DNA of 64,000 nucleotides. It comes from Hydractinia symbiolongicarpus. Lineage: Eukaryota > Cnidaria > Hydrozoa > Anthoathecata > Hydractiniidae. The position numbers and the translations under genes were made by a program. The notes below the pieces were generated by a model that searched no databases, was not told where the DNA came from, and saw only the letters and a list, made by a program, of their open reading frames with translations. The stretch's first letter is position 1. Every line of letters starts with the position of its first letter. The stretch lies in contig NC_079880.1 of the NCBI RefSeq assembly GCF_029227915.1, positions 33,475,501-33,539,500 of the forward strand. The letters run 5' to 3'. Below are positions 49,851 through 63,200 of the stretch, piece by piece.

Positions 49851-52466
49851 TTTACGTGTAAGGCCTTTATTCGGCGTCCAGAGGCCGTATTATAGCCTTT
49901 TCATGGCGTGTGCATGTGGATTACGGCGTTGTAAAGCCATGGAACTAGGGAAAACAACTTAGGACGGCGTAGTGTATTGAGAGTGGAAGAACTAGACCAA
50001 TGGTAACAAGCTTGGACGCGTGGAACCCCGTGATTTACGTGTAAGGCATTTATTAGGCGTCCAGAAGCCGTATTATAGCCTTTTCATGGCGTGTGCATGT
50101 GGATTACGGCGTTGTAAAGCCATGGAACCAGGGAAAACAATTTAGGACGGCGTAGTGTATTGAGAGTGGAAGAACTAGACCAATGGTAACAAGTTTGGAC
50201 GCGTGGAACCCCGTGATTTACGTGTAAGACATTTAATAGGCGTCAAAAAGCCGTATTAAAGCCTTTTCATGGCGTGTACATGTGGTTTACGGCGTTGTAA
50301 AGCCATGGAACCAGAAAAAACAACTTAAGACGGCGTAGTGTATCGAGAGTGGAAGAACTAGACCAATGGTAACAAGCTTGGACGCGTGGAACCTTGTGAT
50401 TTACGTGTAAGGCCTTTAATAGGCGTCCAGAGGCCGTATTATAGCCTTTTCATGGCGTGTGCATGTGGATTACGGCGTTGTAAAGCCATGGAGCCAGGGA
50501 AAACAACTTAGTACGGCGTAGTGTATTGAGAGTGGAAGAACTAGACCAATGGTAACAAGCTTGGACGCGTGGAACCCCGTGATTTACGTGTAAGGCATTT
50601 AATGGGCGTCAAAAGGCCGTATTATAGCCTTTTCATGGCGTGTGCACGTGGTTTACGGCGTTGTAAAGCCATGGAACCAGGAAAAACAACTTAGGACGGG
50701 GTAGTGTATTGGGAGTGGAAGAACTAGACCAATGGTAACAAGCTTGGACGCGTGGAACCACGTGATTTACGTGTAAGGCCTTTATTAGGCGTCCAGAGGC
50801 CGTATTATAGCCTTTTCATGGCGTGTGCATGTGGATTACGGCGTTGTAAAGCCATGGAACCAGGAAAAACAACTTAGGACGGCGTAGTGTATTGGGAGTG
50901 GAAGAACTAGACCAATGGTAACAAGCTTGGACGCGTGGAACCACGTGATTTACGTGTAAGGCCTTTATTAGGCGTCTAGAGGGCGTATTATAGCCTCTTC
51001 ATGGCATGTGCATGTGGATTACGGCGTTGTAAAGCCATGGAACCAGGGAAAACAACATAGGACGGCGTAGTGCATTGAGAGTGGAAGGACTAGACCAATG
51101 GTAACAAGCTTGGACGCGTGGAACCCCGTGATTTACGTGTAAGGCATTTAATGGGCGTCAAAAGGCCGTATTATAGCCATTTCATGGCCTGTGCATGTGG
51201 TTTACGGCGTTGTAAAGCCATGGAACCAGGAAAAACAACTTAGGACGGCGTAGTGTATTGGGAGTGGAAGAACTAGACCAATGGTAACAAGCTTGGACGC
51301 GTGGAACCCGGTGATTTACGTGTAAGGCATTTAATAGGCGTCAAAAGGCCGTATTATAGCATTTTCATGGCGTGTGCATGTGGTTTACGGCGTTGTAAAG
51401 CCATGGAACCAGGAAAAACAACTTAGGACGTCGTAGTGTATTGAGAGTGGAAGAACTAGACCAATGGTAACAAGCTTGGACGCGTGGAACCACGTGATTT
51501 ACGTGTAAGGCCTTTATTCGGCGTCCAGAGGCCGTATTAAAGCCTTTTCATGGCGTGTGCATGTGGATTACGGCGTTGTAAAGCCATGGAACCAGGGAAA
51601 ACAACTTAGGACGGCGTAGTGTATTGAGAGTGGAAGAACTAGACCAATGGTAACAAGCTTGGACGCGTGGAACCACGTGATTTACGTGTAAGGCCTTTAT
51701 TCGGCGTCCAGAGGCCGTATTATAGCCTTTTCATGGCGTGTGCATGTGGATTACGGCGTTGTAAAGCCATGGAACCAGGGAAAACAACTTAGGACGGCGT
51801 AGTGTATTGAGAGTGGAAGAACTAGACCAATGGTAACAAGCTTGGACGCGTGGAACCCCGTGATTTACGTGTAAGGCATTTAATAGGCGTGAAAAGGCCG
51901 TATTATAGCCTTTTCATGGCCTGTGCATGTGGTTTACGGCGTTGTAAAGCCATGGAACCAGGAAAAACAACTTAGGACGTTCTAGTGTATTGAGAGTGGA
52001 AGGACTAGACCAATGGTAACCTGCGCAAGCACGCGAAACCACACGATTACGTGTAAGGTATTTAATAGGCGTCAAAAGGCCGTATTATAGCCTTTTCATG
52101 GCGTGTACATATGGTTTAAGGCGTTGTAAAGCCATGGAACCAGAAAAAACAACTTAGGACGGCGTAGTGTATCGAGAGTGGAAGAACTAGACCAATGGTA
52201 ACAAGCTTGGACGCGTGGAACCTTGTGATTTACGTGTAAGGCCTTTATTAGGCGTCCAGAGGCCGTATTATAGCCTTTTCATGGCGTGTGCATGTGGATT
52301 ACGGCGTTGTAGAGCCATGGAGCCAGGGAAAACAACTTAAGATGGCGTAGTGTATTGAGAGTGGAAGAACTAGACCAATGGTAACAAGCTTGGACGCGTG
52401 GAACCACGTGATTTTCGTGTAAGGCCTTTATTCGGCGTCCAGAGGCCGTATTATAGCCTTTTCATG
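49851..52466. repeat. V module, GACGTCG monomer and transition to Y
   Basis: V series again: GAACTAGGG, CAAGTTTGG, AGACATTTAATAGG (50228), ACTTAAGACGG, TAGTACGG, GGGGTAG. Then a monomer absent at 43.6 kb (GTCTAGAGGGCG, GGCATGTGC, 50.95-51.12 kb), TAGCCATTTC with GGCCTGTGC, GACGTCG (51427), ATTAAAGCC and a type-B monomer with TGCGCAAGC. The last monomers carry private changes (GTACATATGG, TTTAAGGCG, GTAGAGCC, AAGATGGCG, GATTTTCGTG). Homology to 29.8 kb starts at about 52467. Confidence 0.8.
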
Positions 52467-54080
52467 GCGTGTGCATGTGGATTACGGCGTTGAAAAGCCA
52501 TGGAACCAGGGAAAACAACTTAGGACGGCGTAGTGTATTGAGAGTGGAAGAACTAGACCAATGGTAACAAGCTTGGACGCGTGGAACCTTGTGATTTACG
52601 TGTAAGGCCTTTATTAGGAGTCCAGGGCCGTATTATAGCCTTTTCATGGCGTGTGCATGTGGATTGCGGCGTTGTAAAGCCATGGAGCCAGGAAAAACAA
52701 CTTAGGACGGCGTAGTGCATTGAGAGTGGAAGAACTAGACCAATAGTAACCTGCGCAGTCACGCGGAAACACGCGATTTACGTGTAAGGCCTTTATTAGG
52801 CGTCCAGGGCCGTATTATAGCCTTTTCATGGCGTGTGCATGTGGATTACGGCGTTGTAAAGCCATGGAACCAGGAAAAACAACTTAGGACGTTCTAGTGT
52901 ATTGAGAGTGGAAGGACTAGACCAATGGTAACCTGCGCAGGCACGCGAAACCACACGATTACGTGTAAGGCATTTCAGAGGCGTTAAAAGGCCGTATTAT
53001 AGCCTTTTCATGGCGTGTACATGTGGTTTACGGCGTTGTAAAGCCATGGAACCAGAAAAAACAACTTAGGACGGCGTAGTGTATCGAGAGTGGAAGAACT
53101 AGACCAATGGTAACAAGCTTGGCCGCGTGGAACCTTGTGATTTACGTGTAAGGCCTTTATTAGGCGTCCAGGGCCGTATTATAGCCTTTTCATGGCGTGT
53201 GCATGTGGATTACGGCGTTGTAAAGCCATGGAGCCAGGGAAAACAACTTAGGACGGCGTAGTGTATTGAGAGTGGAAGAACTAGACCAATGGTTACAAGC
53301 TTGGACGCGTGGAACCCCGTGATTTGCGTGTAAGGCATTTATTGGGCGTCAAAAGGCGTATTATAGCCTTTTCATGGCGTGTGCACGTGGTTTACGGCGT
53401 TGTAAAGCCATGGAACCAGGAAAAACAACTTAGGACGGCGTAGTGTATTGGCAGTGGAAGAGCTAGACCAATGGTAACAACCTTGGCGCGTGGAACCACG
53501 TGATTTACGTGTAAGGCCTTTATTAGGCGTCCAGAGGCCGTATTATAGGATTTTCATGGCGTGTGCATGTGGTTTACGGCGTTGTAAAGCCATGGAACCA
53601 GGGAAAACAACTTAGGACGGCGTAGTGTATTGAGAGTGGAAGAACTAGACCAATGGTAACAAGCTTGGACGCGTGGAACCCCGTGATTTACATGTAAGGC
53701 ATTTAATAGGCGTCAAAAGGCCGTATTATAGTCTTTTCATGGCGTGTGCATGTGGTTTACAGCGTTGTAAAGCCATGGAACCAGGAAAAACAACTTAGGA
53801 CGTTCTAGTGTATTGAGAGTGGAAGGACTAGACCAATGGTAACAAGCTTGGACGCGTGGAACCACGTGATTTACGTGTAAGGCTTTTATTAGGCGTCCAG
53901 AGGCCGTATTATAGCCTTTTCATGGCGTGTGCATGTGGATTACGGCGTTGTAAAGCCATGGAACCAGGGAAAACAACTTAGGACGGCGTAGTGTATTGAG
54001 AGTGGAAGAACTAGACCAATGGTAACAAGCTTGGACGCGTGGAACCACGTGATTTACGTGTAAGGCATTTAATAGGCGTC
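52467..54080. repeat. Y half, Q and W tail, copy at 52.5 kb
   Basis: Repeats 29816-31429 at an offset of 22651 bp (124 monomers): GAAAAGCC, hybrid monomer near 52736, type B, TTCAGAGGCGTT, CTTGGCCGCG, GGTTACAAGC (53290), the short AAAAGGCGTATT monomer, GGCAGTGGAAGAGC, AGGATTTTC, then GATTTACATGTAAGG, TAGTCTTTTC and CTTTTATTAGG. A private AACAACCTTGGCGCG is present near 53477. Confidence 0.9.
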
Positions 54081-56050
54081 AAAAGGCCGTATTATAGGAT
54101 TTTCATGGCGTGTGCATGTGGTTTACGGCGTTGTAAAGCCATGGAACCAGGAAAAACGACTTAGGACGTTCTAGTGTATTGAGAGTGGAAGGACTAGACC
54201 AATGGTAACCTGCGCAGGCACGCGAAACCACACGATTACGTGTAAGGCATTTAATAGGCGTCAAAAGGCCGTATTTTAGCCTCTTCATGGCGTGTGCATG
54301 TGGTTTACGGCGTTGTAAAGCCATGGAACCAGGGAAAACAACTTAGGACGGCGTAGTGTATTGAGAGTGGAAGAACTAGACCAATGGTAACAAGCTTGGA
54401 CGCGTGGAACCCCGTGATTTACGTGTAAGGCATTTATTAGGCGTCAAAAGGCGGTATTATAGCCTTTTCATGGCCTGTGCATGTGGTTTACGGCGTTGTA
54501 AAGCCATGGAACCAGGAAAAACAACTTAGGACGGCGTAGTGTATTGGGAGTGGAAGAACTAGACCAATGGTAACAAGCTTGGACGCGTGGAACCCGGTGA
54601 TTTACGTGTAAGGCATTTAATAGGCGTCAAAAGGCCGTATTATAGCATTTTCATGGCGTGTGCATGTGGTTTACGGCGTTGTAAAGCCATGGAACCAGGA
54701 AAAACAACTTAGGACGGCGTAGTGCATTGAGAGTGGAAGAACTAGACCAATGGTACCAAGCTTGGACGCGTGGAACCACGTGATTTACGTGTAAGGCCTT
54801 TATTAGGCGTCAAAAGGCCGCGTTATAGCCTTTTCATGGCGTGTGCATGTGGATTACGGCGTTGAAAAGCCATGGAACCAGGGAAAACAACTTAGGACGG
54901 CGTAGTGTATTGAGAGTGGAAGAACTAGACCAATGGTAACAAGCTTGGACGCGTGGAACCTTGTGATTTACGTGTAAGGCCTTTATTAGGAGTCCAGGGC
55001 CGTATTATAGCCTTTTCATGGCGTGTGCATGTGGATTGCGGCGTTGTAAAGCCATGGAGCCAGGAAAAACAACTTAGGACGGCGTAGTGCATTGAGAGTG
55101 GAAGAACTAGACCAATAGTAACCTGCACAGTCACGCGGAAACACGCGATTTACGTGTAAGGCCTTTATTAGGCGTCCAGGGCCGTATTATAGCCTTTTCA
55201 TGGCGTGTGCATGTGGATTACGGCGTTGTAAAGCCATGGAACCAGGAAAAACAACTTAGGACGTTCTAGTGTATTGAGAGTGGAAGGACTAGACCAATGG
55301 TAACCTGCGCAGGCACGCGAAACCACACGATTACGTGTAAGGCATTTCAGAGGCGTTAAAAGGCCGTATTATAGCCTTTTCATGGCGTGTGCATGTGGAT
55401 TACGGCGTTGTAAAGCCATGGAGCCAGGAAAAACAACTTAGGACGGCGTAGTGTATTGAGAGTGGAAGAACTAGACCAATGGTAACAAGCTTGGACGCGT
55501 GGAACCCGGTGATTTACGTGTAAGGCATTTATTAGGCGTCAAAAGGCCGTATTATAGCATTTTCATGGCGTGTGCATGTGGTTTACGGCGTTGTAAAGCC
55601 ATGGAACCAGGAAAAACAACTTAGGACGGCGTAGTGCATTGAGAGTGGAAGAACTAGACCAATGGTACCAAGCTTGGACGCGTGGAACCACGTGATTTAC
55701 GTGTAAGGCCTTTATTAGGCGTCAAAAGGCCGCGTTATAGCCTTTTCATGGCGTGTGCATGTGGATTACGGCGTTGAAAAGCCATGGAACCAGGGAAAAC
55801 AACTTAGGACGGCGTAGTGTATTGAGAGTGGAAGAACTAGACCAATGGTAACAAGCTTGGACGCGTGGAACCTTGTGATTTACGTGTAAGGCCTTTATTA
55901 GGAGTCCAGGGCCGTATTATAGCCTTTTCATGGCGTGTGCATGTGGATTGCGGCGTTGTAAAGCCATGGAGCCAGGAAAAACAACTTAGGACGGCGTAGT
56001 GCATTGAGAGTGGAAGAACTAGACCAATAGTAACCTGCGCAGTCACGCGG
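54081..56050. repeat. P and Y modules, copy at 54.1 kb
   Basis: Repeats 31430-33399 at 22651 bp, with the single P, the AAAAGGCGGTATT / GGCCTGTGC monomer and two hybrid monomers 912 bp apart (right halves near 55108 and 56020). The first hybrid again has CCTGCACAGTCACG. This shared derived base groups the copies near 29.2, 32.5 and 55.1 kb. Confidence 0.9.
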
Positions 56051-57340
56051 AAACACGCGATTTACGTGTAAGGCCTTTATTAGGCGTCCAGGGCCGTATT
56101 ATAGCCTTTTCATGGCGTGTGCATGTGGATTACGGCGTTGTAAAGCCAAGGAACCAGGAAAAACAACTTAGGACGTTCTAGTGTATTGAGAGTGGAAGGA
56201 CTAGACCAATGGTAACCTGCGCAGGCACGCGAAACCACACGATTACGTGTAAGGCATTTCAGAGGCGTTAAAAGGCCGTATTATAGCCTTTTCATGGCGT
56301 GTACATGTGGTTTACGGCGTTGTAAAGCCATGGAACCAGAAAAAACAACTTAGGACGGCGTAGTGTATCGAGAGTGGAAGAACTAGACCAATGGTAACAA
56401 GCTTGGCCGCGTGGAACCTTGTGATTTACGTGTAAGGCCTTTATTAGGCGTCCAGGGCCGTATTATAGCCTTTTCATGGCGTGTGCATGTGGATTACGGC
56501 GTTGTAAAGCCATGGAGCCAGGGAAAACAACTTAGGACGGCGTAGTGTATTGAGAGTGGAAGAACTAGACCAATGGTTACAAGCTTGGACGCGTGGAACC
56601 CCGTGATTTGCGTGTAAGGCATTTATTGGGCGTCAAAAGGCGTATTATAGCCTTTTCATGGCGTGTGCACGTGGTTTACGGCGTTGTAAAGCCATGGAAC
56701 CAGGAAAAACAACTTAGGACGGCGTAGTGTATTGGCAGTGGAAGAGCTAGACCAATGGTAACAAGCTTGGCGCGTGGAACCACGTGATTTACGTGTAAGG
56801 CCTTTATTAGGCGTCCAGAGGCCGTATTATAGGATTTTCATGGCGTGTGCATGTGGTTTACGGCGTTGTAAAGCCATGGAACCAGGGAAAACAACTTAGG
56901 ACGGCGTAGTGTATTGAGAGTGGAAGAACTAGACCAATGGTAACAAGCTTGGACGCGTGGAACCTTGTGATTTACGTGTAAGGCCTTTATTAGGCGTCCA
57001 GGGCCGTATTATAGCCTTTTCATGGCGTGTGCATGTGGATTGCGGCGTTGTAAAGCCATGGAGCCAGGGAAAACAACTTAGGACGGCGTAGTGTATTGAG
57101 AGTGGAAGAACTAGACCAATGGTAACAAGCTTGGACGCGTGGAACCCCGTGATTTACGTGTAAGGCATTTATTGGGCGTCAAAAGACCTTATTATAGCCT
57201 TTTCATGGCGTGTGCACGTGGCTTACGGCGTTGTAAAGCCATGGAACCAGGAAAAACAACTTAGGACGGCGTAGTGTATTGGGAGTGGAAGAACTAGACC
57301 AATGGTAACAAGCTTGGCGCGTGGAACCACGTGATTTACG
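56051..57340. repeat. Q module leading to X, copy at 56 kb
   Basis: Parallels 33400-34870 but has only one GATTGCGG / GAGCCAGGG monomer (57039), so the offset falls from 22651 to 22469 bp. It also parallels 15.24-16.26 kb at about 41089 bp. Private change: AAAGCCAAGGAACC near 56145. Ends with AAAAGACCTTATT and GTGCACGTGGC. Confidence 0.85.
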
Positions 57341-60203
57341 TGTAAGGCCTTTTTTAGGCGTCTAGAGGCCGTATTATAGCCTTTTCATGGCGTGTGCACG
57401 TGGTTTACGGCGTTGTAAAGCCATGGAACCAGGAAAAACAACTTAGGACGTTCTAGTGTATTGAGAGTGGAAGGACTAGACCAATGGTAACCTGCGCAGG
57501 CACGCGAAACCACACGATTACGTGTAAGGCATTTAATAGGCGTCAAAAGGCCGTATTACAGCCTTTTCATGGCGTGTGCATGTGGTTTACGGCGTTGTAA
57601 AGCCATGGAACCAGGAAAAACAACTTAGGACGGCGTAGTGTATTGAGAGTGGAAGAACTAGACTAATGGTAACAAGCTTGGACGCGTGGAACCACGTGAT
57701 TTACGTGTAAGGCCTTTATTAGGCGTCCAGAGGCCGTATTATAGCCTTTTCATGGCGTGTGCATGTGGATTACGGCGTTCTGAAGCCATGAAACCAGGAA
57801 TAACAACTTAGGACGTTCTAGTGTATTGAGAGTGGAAGGACTAGACCAATGGTAACAAGCTTGGACGCGTGGAACTTTGTAATTTACGTGTAAGGCCTTT
57901 ATTAGGCGTCCAGAGGCCGTATTATAGCCTTTTCATGGCGTGTGCATGTGGATTACGGCGTTCGGAAGCCATGGAACCAGGAATAACAACTTAGGACGTT
58001 CTAGTGTATTGAGAGTGGAAGGACTAGACCAATGGTAAATTGCGCAGGCACGCGAAACCACACGATTACGTGTAAGGCATTTAATAGGCGTCAAAAGGCC
58101 GTATTATAGCCTTTTCATGTCGTGTGCATGTGGTTTACGGCGTTGTAAAGCCATGGAACCAGAGAAAAAAACTTAGGACGGCGTAGTGTATTGAGAGTGG
58201 AAGAACTAGACCAATGGTAACAAGCTTGGCGCGTGGAACCACGTGATTTACGTGTAAGGCCTTTATTAGGCGTCCAGAGGCCGTATTATAGCCTTTTCAT
58301 GGCGTGTGCATGTGGATTACGGCGTTGTAAAGCCATGGAACCATGGAAAACAACTTAGGACAGCGTAGTGTATTGAGAGTGGAAGAACTAGACCAATGGT
58401 AACAAGCTTGGACGCATGGAACCCGGTGATTTACGTGTAAGGCATTTAATAGGCGTCAAAAGGCCGTATTATAGGATTTTCATGGCGTGTGCATGTGGTT
58501 TACGGCGTTGTAAAGCCATGGAACCAGGGAAAACAACTTAGGACGGCGTAGTGTATTGAGAGTGGAAGAACTAGACCAATGGTAACAAGCTTGGACGCGT
58601 GGAACCTTGTGATTTACGTGTAAGGCCTTTATTAGGCGTCAAAAGGCCGCGTTATAGCCTTTTCATGGCGTGTGCATGTGGTTTACGGCGTTGTAAAGCC
58701 ATGGAACCAGGAAAAACAACTTAGGACGGCGTAGTGTATTGGGAGTGGAAGAACTAGACCAATGGTAACAAGCTTGGACGCGTGGAACCACGTGATTTAC
58801 GTGTAAGGCCTTTATTAGGCGTTTAGAGGCCGTATTATAGCCTCTTCATGGCGTGTGCATGTGGATTACGGCGTTGTAAAGCCATGAAACCAGGGAAAAC
58901 AACTTAGGACGGCGTAGTGTATTGAGAGTGGAAGAACTAGACCAATGGTACCAAGCTTGGACGCGTGGAACCACGTGATTTACGTGTAAGGCCTTTATTA
59001 GGCGTTAAAAGGCCGCGTTATAGCCTTTTCATGGCGTGTGCATGTGGTTTACGGCGTTGTAAAGCCATGGAACCAGGAAAAACAACTTAGGACGGCGTAG
59101 TGTATTGGGAGTGGAAGAACTAGACCAATGGTAACAAGCTTGGACGCGTGGAACCACGTGATTTACGTGTAAGGCCTTTATTAGGCGTCCAGAGGCCGTA
59201 TTATAGCCTCTTCATGGCGTGTGCATGTGGTTCACGGCGTTGTAAAGCCATGGACCCAGAAAAAACAACTTAGGACGGCGTAGTGTATCGAGAGTGGAAG
59301 AACTAGACCAATGGTAACAAGCTTGGACGCGTGGAACTTTGTGATTTTTGTGTAAGGCCTTTATTAGGCGTCCAGAGGCCGTATTATAGCCTTTTCATGG
59401 CGTGTGCATGTGGATTACGGCGTTGTAAAGCCATGGAGCCAGGGAAAACAACTTAGGACGGCGTAGTGTATTGAGAGTGGAAGAACTAGACCAATGGTAA
59501 CAAGCTTGGACGCGTGGAACCCGGTGATTTACGTGTAAGGCATTTAATGGGCGGCAAAAGGCCGTATTATAGCCTTTTCATGGCGTGTGCACGTGGTTTA
59601 CGGCGTTGTAAAGCCATGGAACCAGGAAAAACATCTTAGGACGGGGTAGTGTATTGGGAGTGGAAGAACTAGACCAATGGTAACAAGCTTGGACGGGTGG
59701 AACCACGTGATTTACGTGTAAGGCATTTAATAGGCGTCAAAAGGCCGCATTACAGCCTTTTCATGGCGTGTGCATGTGGTTTACGGCGTTGTAAAGCCAT
59801 GGAACCAGGGAAAACAACATAGGACGGCGTAGTGTATTGAGAGTGGAAGAACTAGACCAATGGTAACAAGCTTGGACGCGTGGAACCACGTGATTTACGT
59901 GTAAGGCATTTAATAGGCGTCAAAAGTCCGTATTATAGCATTTTCATGGCGTGTGCATGTGGTTTACGGCGTTGTAAAGCCATGGAGCCAGGAAAAACAA
60001 CTTAGGACGTTCTAGTGTATTGAGAGTGGAAGGACTAGACCAATGGTAACATGCACAGGCACGCGAAACCACACGATTACGTGTAAGGCATTTAATAGGC
60101 GTCAAAAGGCCGTATTATAGCCTTTTCATGGCGTGTGCATGTGGTTTACGGCGTATAAAGCCATGGAACCAGGAAAAACAACTTAGGACGGCGTAGTGTA
60201 TTG
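57341..60203. repeat. X module, copy 5, 16 monomers
   Basis: X positions 1-15 plus the extra GGCGTTTAGAGG monomer (58816). It ends within position 15 (GGCGTATAAAG, 60150), where GTGTATTGGGAG replaces GTGTATTGAGAG and position 1 begins again. CCATGGAAAAC near 58342 and GGGCGGCAAAAGG near 59549 are shared with the next copy only. The repeat unit is 2922 bp. Confidence 0.9.
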
Positions 60204-63200
60204 GGAGTGGAAGAACTAGACCAATGGTAACAAGCTTGGCGCGTGGAACCACGTGATTTACGTGTAAGGCCTTTTTTAGGCGTCTAGAGGCCGTATTATA
60301 GCCTTTTCATGGCGTGTGCACGTGGTTTACGGCGTTGTAAAGCCATGGAACCAGGAAAAACAACTTAGGACGTTCTAGTGTATTGAGAGTGGAAGGACTA
60401 GACCAATGGTAACCTGCGCAGGCACGCGAAACCACACGATTACGTGTAAGGCATTTAATAGGCGTCAAAAGGCCGTATTACAGCCTTTTCATGGCGTGTG
60501 CATGTGGTTTACGGCGTTGTAAAGCCATGGAACCAGGAAAAACAACTTAGGACGGCGTAGTGTATTGAGAGTGGAAGAACTAGACTAATGGTAACAAGCT
60601 TGGACGCGTGGAACCACGTGATTTACGTGTAAGGCCTTTATTAGGCGTCCAGAGGCCGTATTATAGCCTTTTCATGGCGTGTGCATGTGGATTACGGCGT
60701 TCGGAAGCCATGGAACCAGGAATAACAACTTAGGACGTTCTAGTGTATTGAGAGTGGAAGGACTAGACCAATGGTAAATTGCGCAGGCACGCGAAACCAC
60801 ACGATTACGTGTAAGGCATTTAATAGGCGTCAAAAGGCCGTATTATAGCCTTTTCATGTCGTGTGCATGTGGTTTACGGCGTTGTAAAGCCATGGAACCA
60901 GAGAAAAAAACTTAGGACGGCGTAGTGTATTGAGAGTGGAAGAACTAGACCAATGGTAACAAGCTTGGCGCGTGGAACCACGTGATTTACGTGTAAGGCC
61001 TTTATTAGGCGTCCAGAGGCCGTATTATAGCCTTTTCATGGCGTGTGCATGTGGATTACGGCGTTGTAAAGCCATGGAACCATGGAAAACAACTTAGGAC
61101 AGCGTAGTGTATTGAGAGTGGAAGAACTAGACCAATGGTAACAAGCTTGGACGCATGGAACCCGGTGATTTACGTGTAAGGCATTTAATAGGCGTCAAAA
61201 GGCCGTATTATAGGATTTTCATGGCGTGTGCATGTGGTTTACGGCGTTGTAAAGCCATGGAACCAGGGAAAACAACTTAGGACGGCGTAGTGTATTGAGA
61301 GTGGAAGAACTAGACCAATGGTAACAAGCTTGGACGCGTGGAACCTTGTGATTTACGTGTAAGGCCTTTATTAGGCGTCAAAAGGCCGCGTTATAGCCTT
61401 TTCATGGCGTGTGCATGTGGTTTACGGCGTTGTAAAGCCATGGAACCAGGAAAAACAACTTAGGACGGCGTAGTGTATTGGGAGTGGAAGAACTAGACCA
61501 ATGGTAACAAGCTTGGACGCGTGGAACCACGTGATTTACGTGTAAGGCCTTTATTAGGCGTTTAGAGGCCGTATTATAGCCTCTTATGGCGTGTGCATGT
61601 GGATTACGGCGTTGTAAAGCCATGAAACCAGGGAAAACAACTTAGGACGGCGTAGTGTATTGAGAGTGGAAGAACTAGACCAATGGTACCAAGCTTGGAC
61701 GCGTGGAACCACGTGATTTACGTGTAAGGCCTTTATTAGGCGTTAAAAGGCCGCGTTATAGCCTTTTCATGGCGTGTGCATGTGGTTTACGGCGTTGTAA
61801 AGCCATGGAACCAGGAAAAACAACTTAGGACGGCGTAGTGTATTGGGAGTGGAAGAACTAGACCAATGGTAACAAGCTTGGACGCGTGGAACCACGTGAT
61901 TTACGTGTAAGGCCTTTATTAGGCGTCCAGAGGCCGTATTATAGCCTCTTCATGGCGTGTGCATGTGGTTCACGGCGTTGTAAAGCCATGGACCCAGAAA
62001 AAACAACTTAGGACGGCGTAGTGTATCGAGAGTGGAAGAACTAGACCAATGGTAACAAGCTTGGACGCGTGGAACTTTGTGATTTTTGTGTAAGGCCTTT
62101 ATTAGGCGTCCAGAGGCCGTATTATAGCCTTTTCATGGCGTGTGCATGTGGATTACGGCGTTGTAAAGCCATGGAGCCAGGGAAAACAACTTAGGACGGC
62201 GTAGTGTATTGAGAGTGGAAGAACTAGACCAATGGTAACAAGCTTGGACGCGTGGAACCCGGTGATTTACGTGTAAGGCATTTAATGGGCGGCAAAAGGC
62301 CGTATTATAGCCTTTTCATGGCGTGTGCACGTGGTTTACGGCGTTGTAAAGCCATGGAACCAGGAAAAACATCTTAGGACGGGGTAGTGTATTGGGAGTG
62401 GAAGAACTAGACCAATGGTAACAAGCTTGGACGGGTGGAACCACGTGATTTACGTGTAAGGCATTTAATAGGCGTCAAAAGGCCGCATTACAGCCTTTTC
62501 ATGGCGTGTGCATGTGGTTTACGGCGTTGTAAAGCCATGGAACCAGGGAAAACAACATAGGACGGCGTAGTGTATTGAGAGTGGAAGAACTAGACCAATG
62601 GTAACAAGCTTGGACGCGTGGAACCACGTGATTTACGTGTAAGGCATTTAATAGGCGTCAAAAGTCCGTATTATAGCATTTTCATGGCGTGTGCATGTGG
62701 TTTACGGCGTTGTAAAGCCATGGAGCCAGGAAAAACAACTTAGGACGTTCTAGTGTATTGAGAGTGGAAGGACTAGACCAATGGTAACATGCACAGGCAC
62801 GCGAAACCACACGATTACGTGTAAGGCATTTAATAGGCGTCAAAAGGCCGTATTATAGCCTTTTCATGGCGTGTGCATGTGGTTTACGGCGTATAAAGCC
62901 ATGGAACCAGGAAAAACAACTTAGGACGGCGTAGTGTATTGAGAGTGGAAGAACTAGACCAATGGTAACAAGCTTGGACGCGTGGAACCACGTGATTTAC
63001 GTGTAAGGCCTTTATTCGGCGTCCAGAGGCCGTATTATAGCATTTTCATGGCGTGTGCATGTGGATTACGGCGTTGAAAAGCCATGGAACCAGGGAAAAC
63101 AACTTACGACGGCGTAGTGTATTGAGAGTGGAAGAACTAAACCAATGGTAACAAGCTTGGACGCGTGGAACCTTGTGATTTACGTGTAAGGCCTTTATTA

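Noticed and set aside
677-61623. Many short open frames of 65-73 codons recurring on the minus strand
   Set aside because: They are all translations of the satellite, cross monomer borders and stay open only where a 182-bp monomer shifts the frame past the usual stops. Many start with GTG, none has a ribosome-binding or promoter context, and the same peptides recur wherever the same hybrid or P monomers occur. They are useful as markers only.
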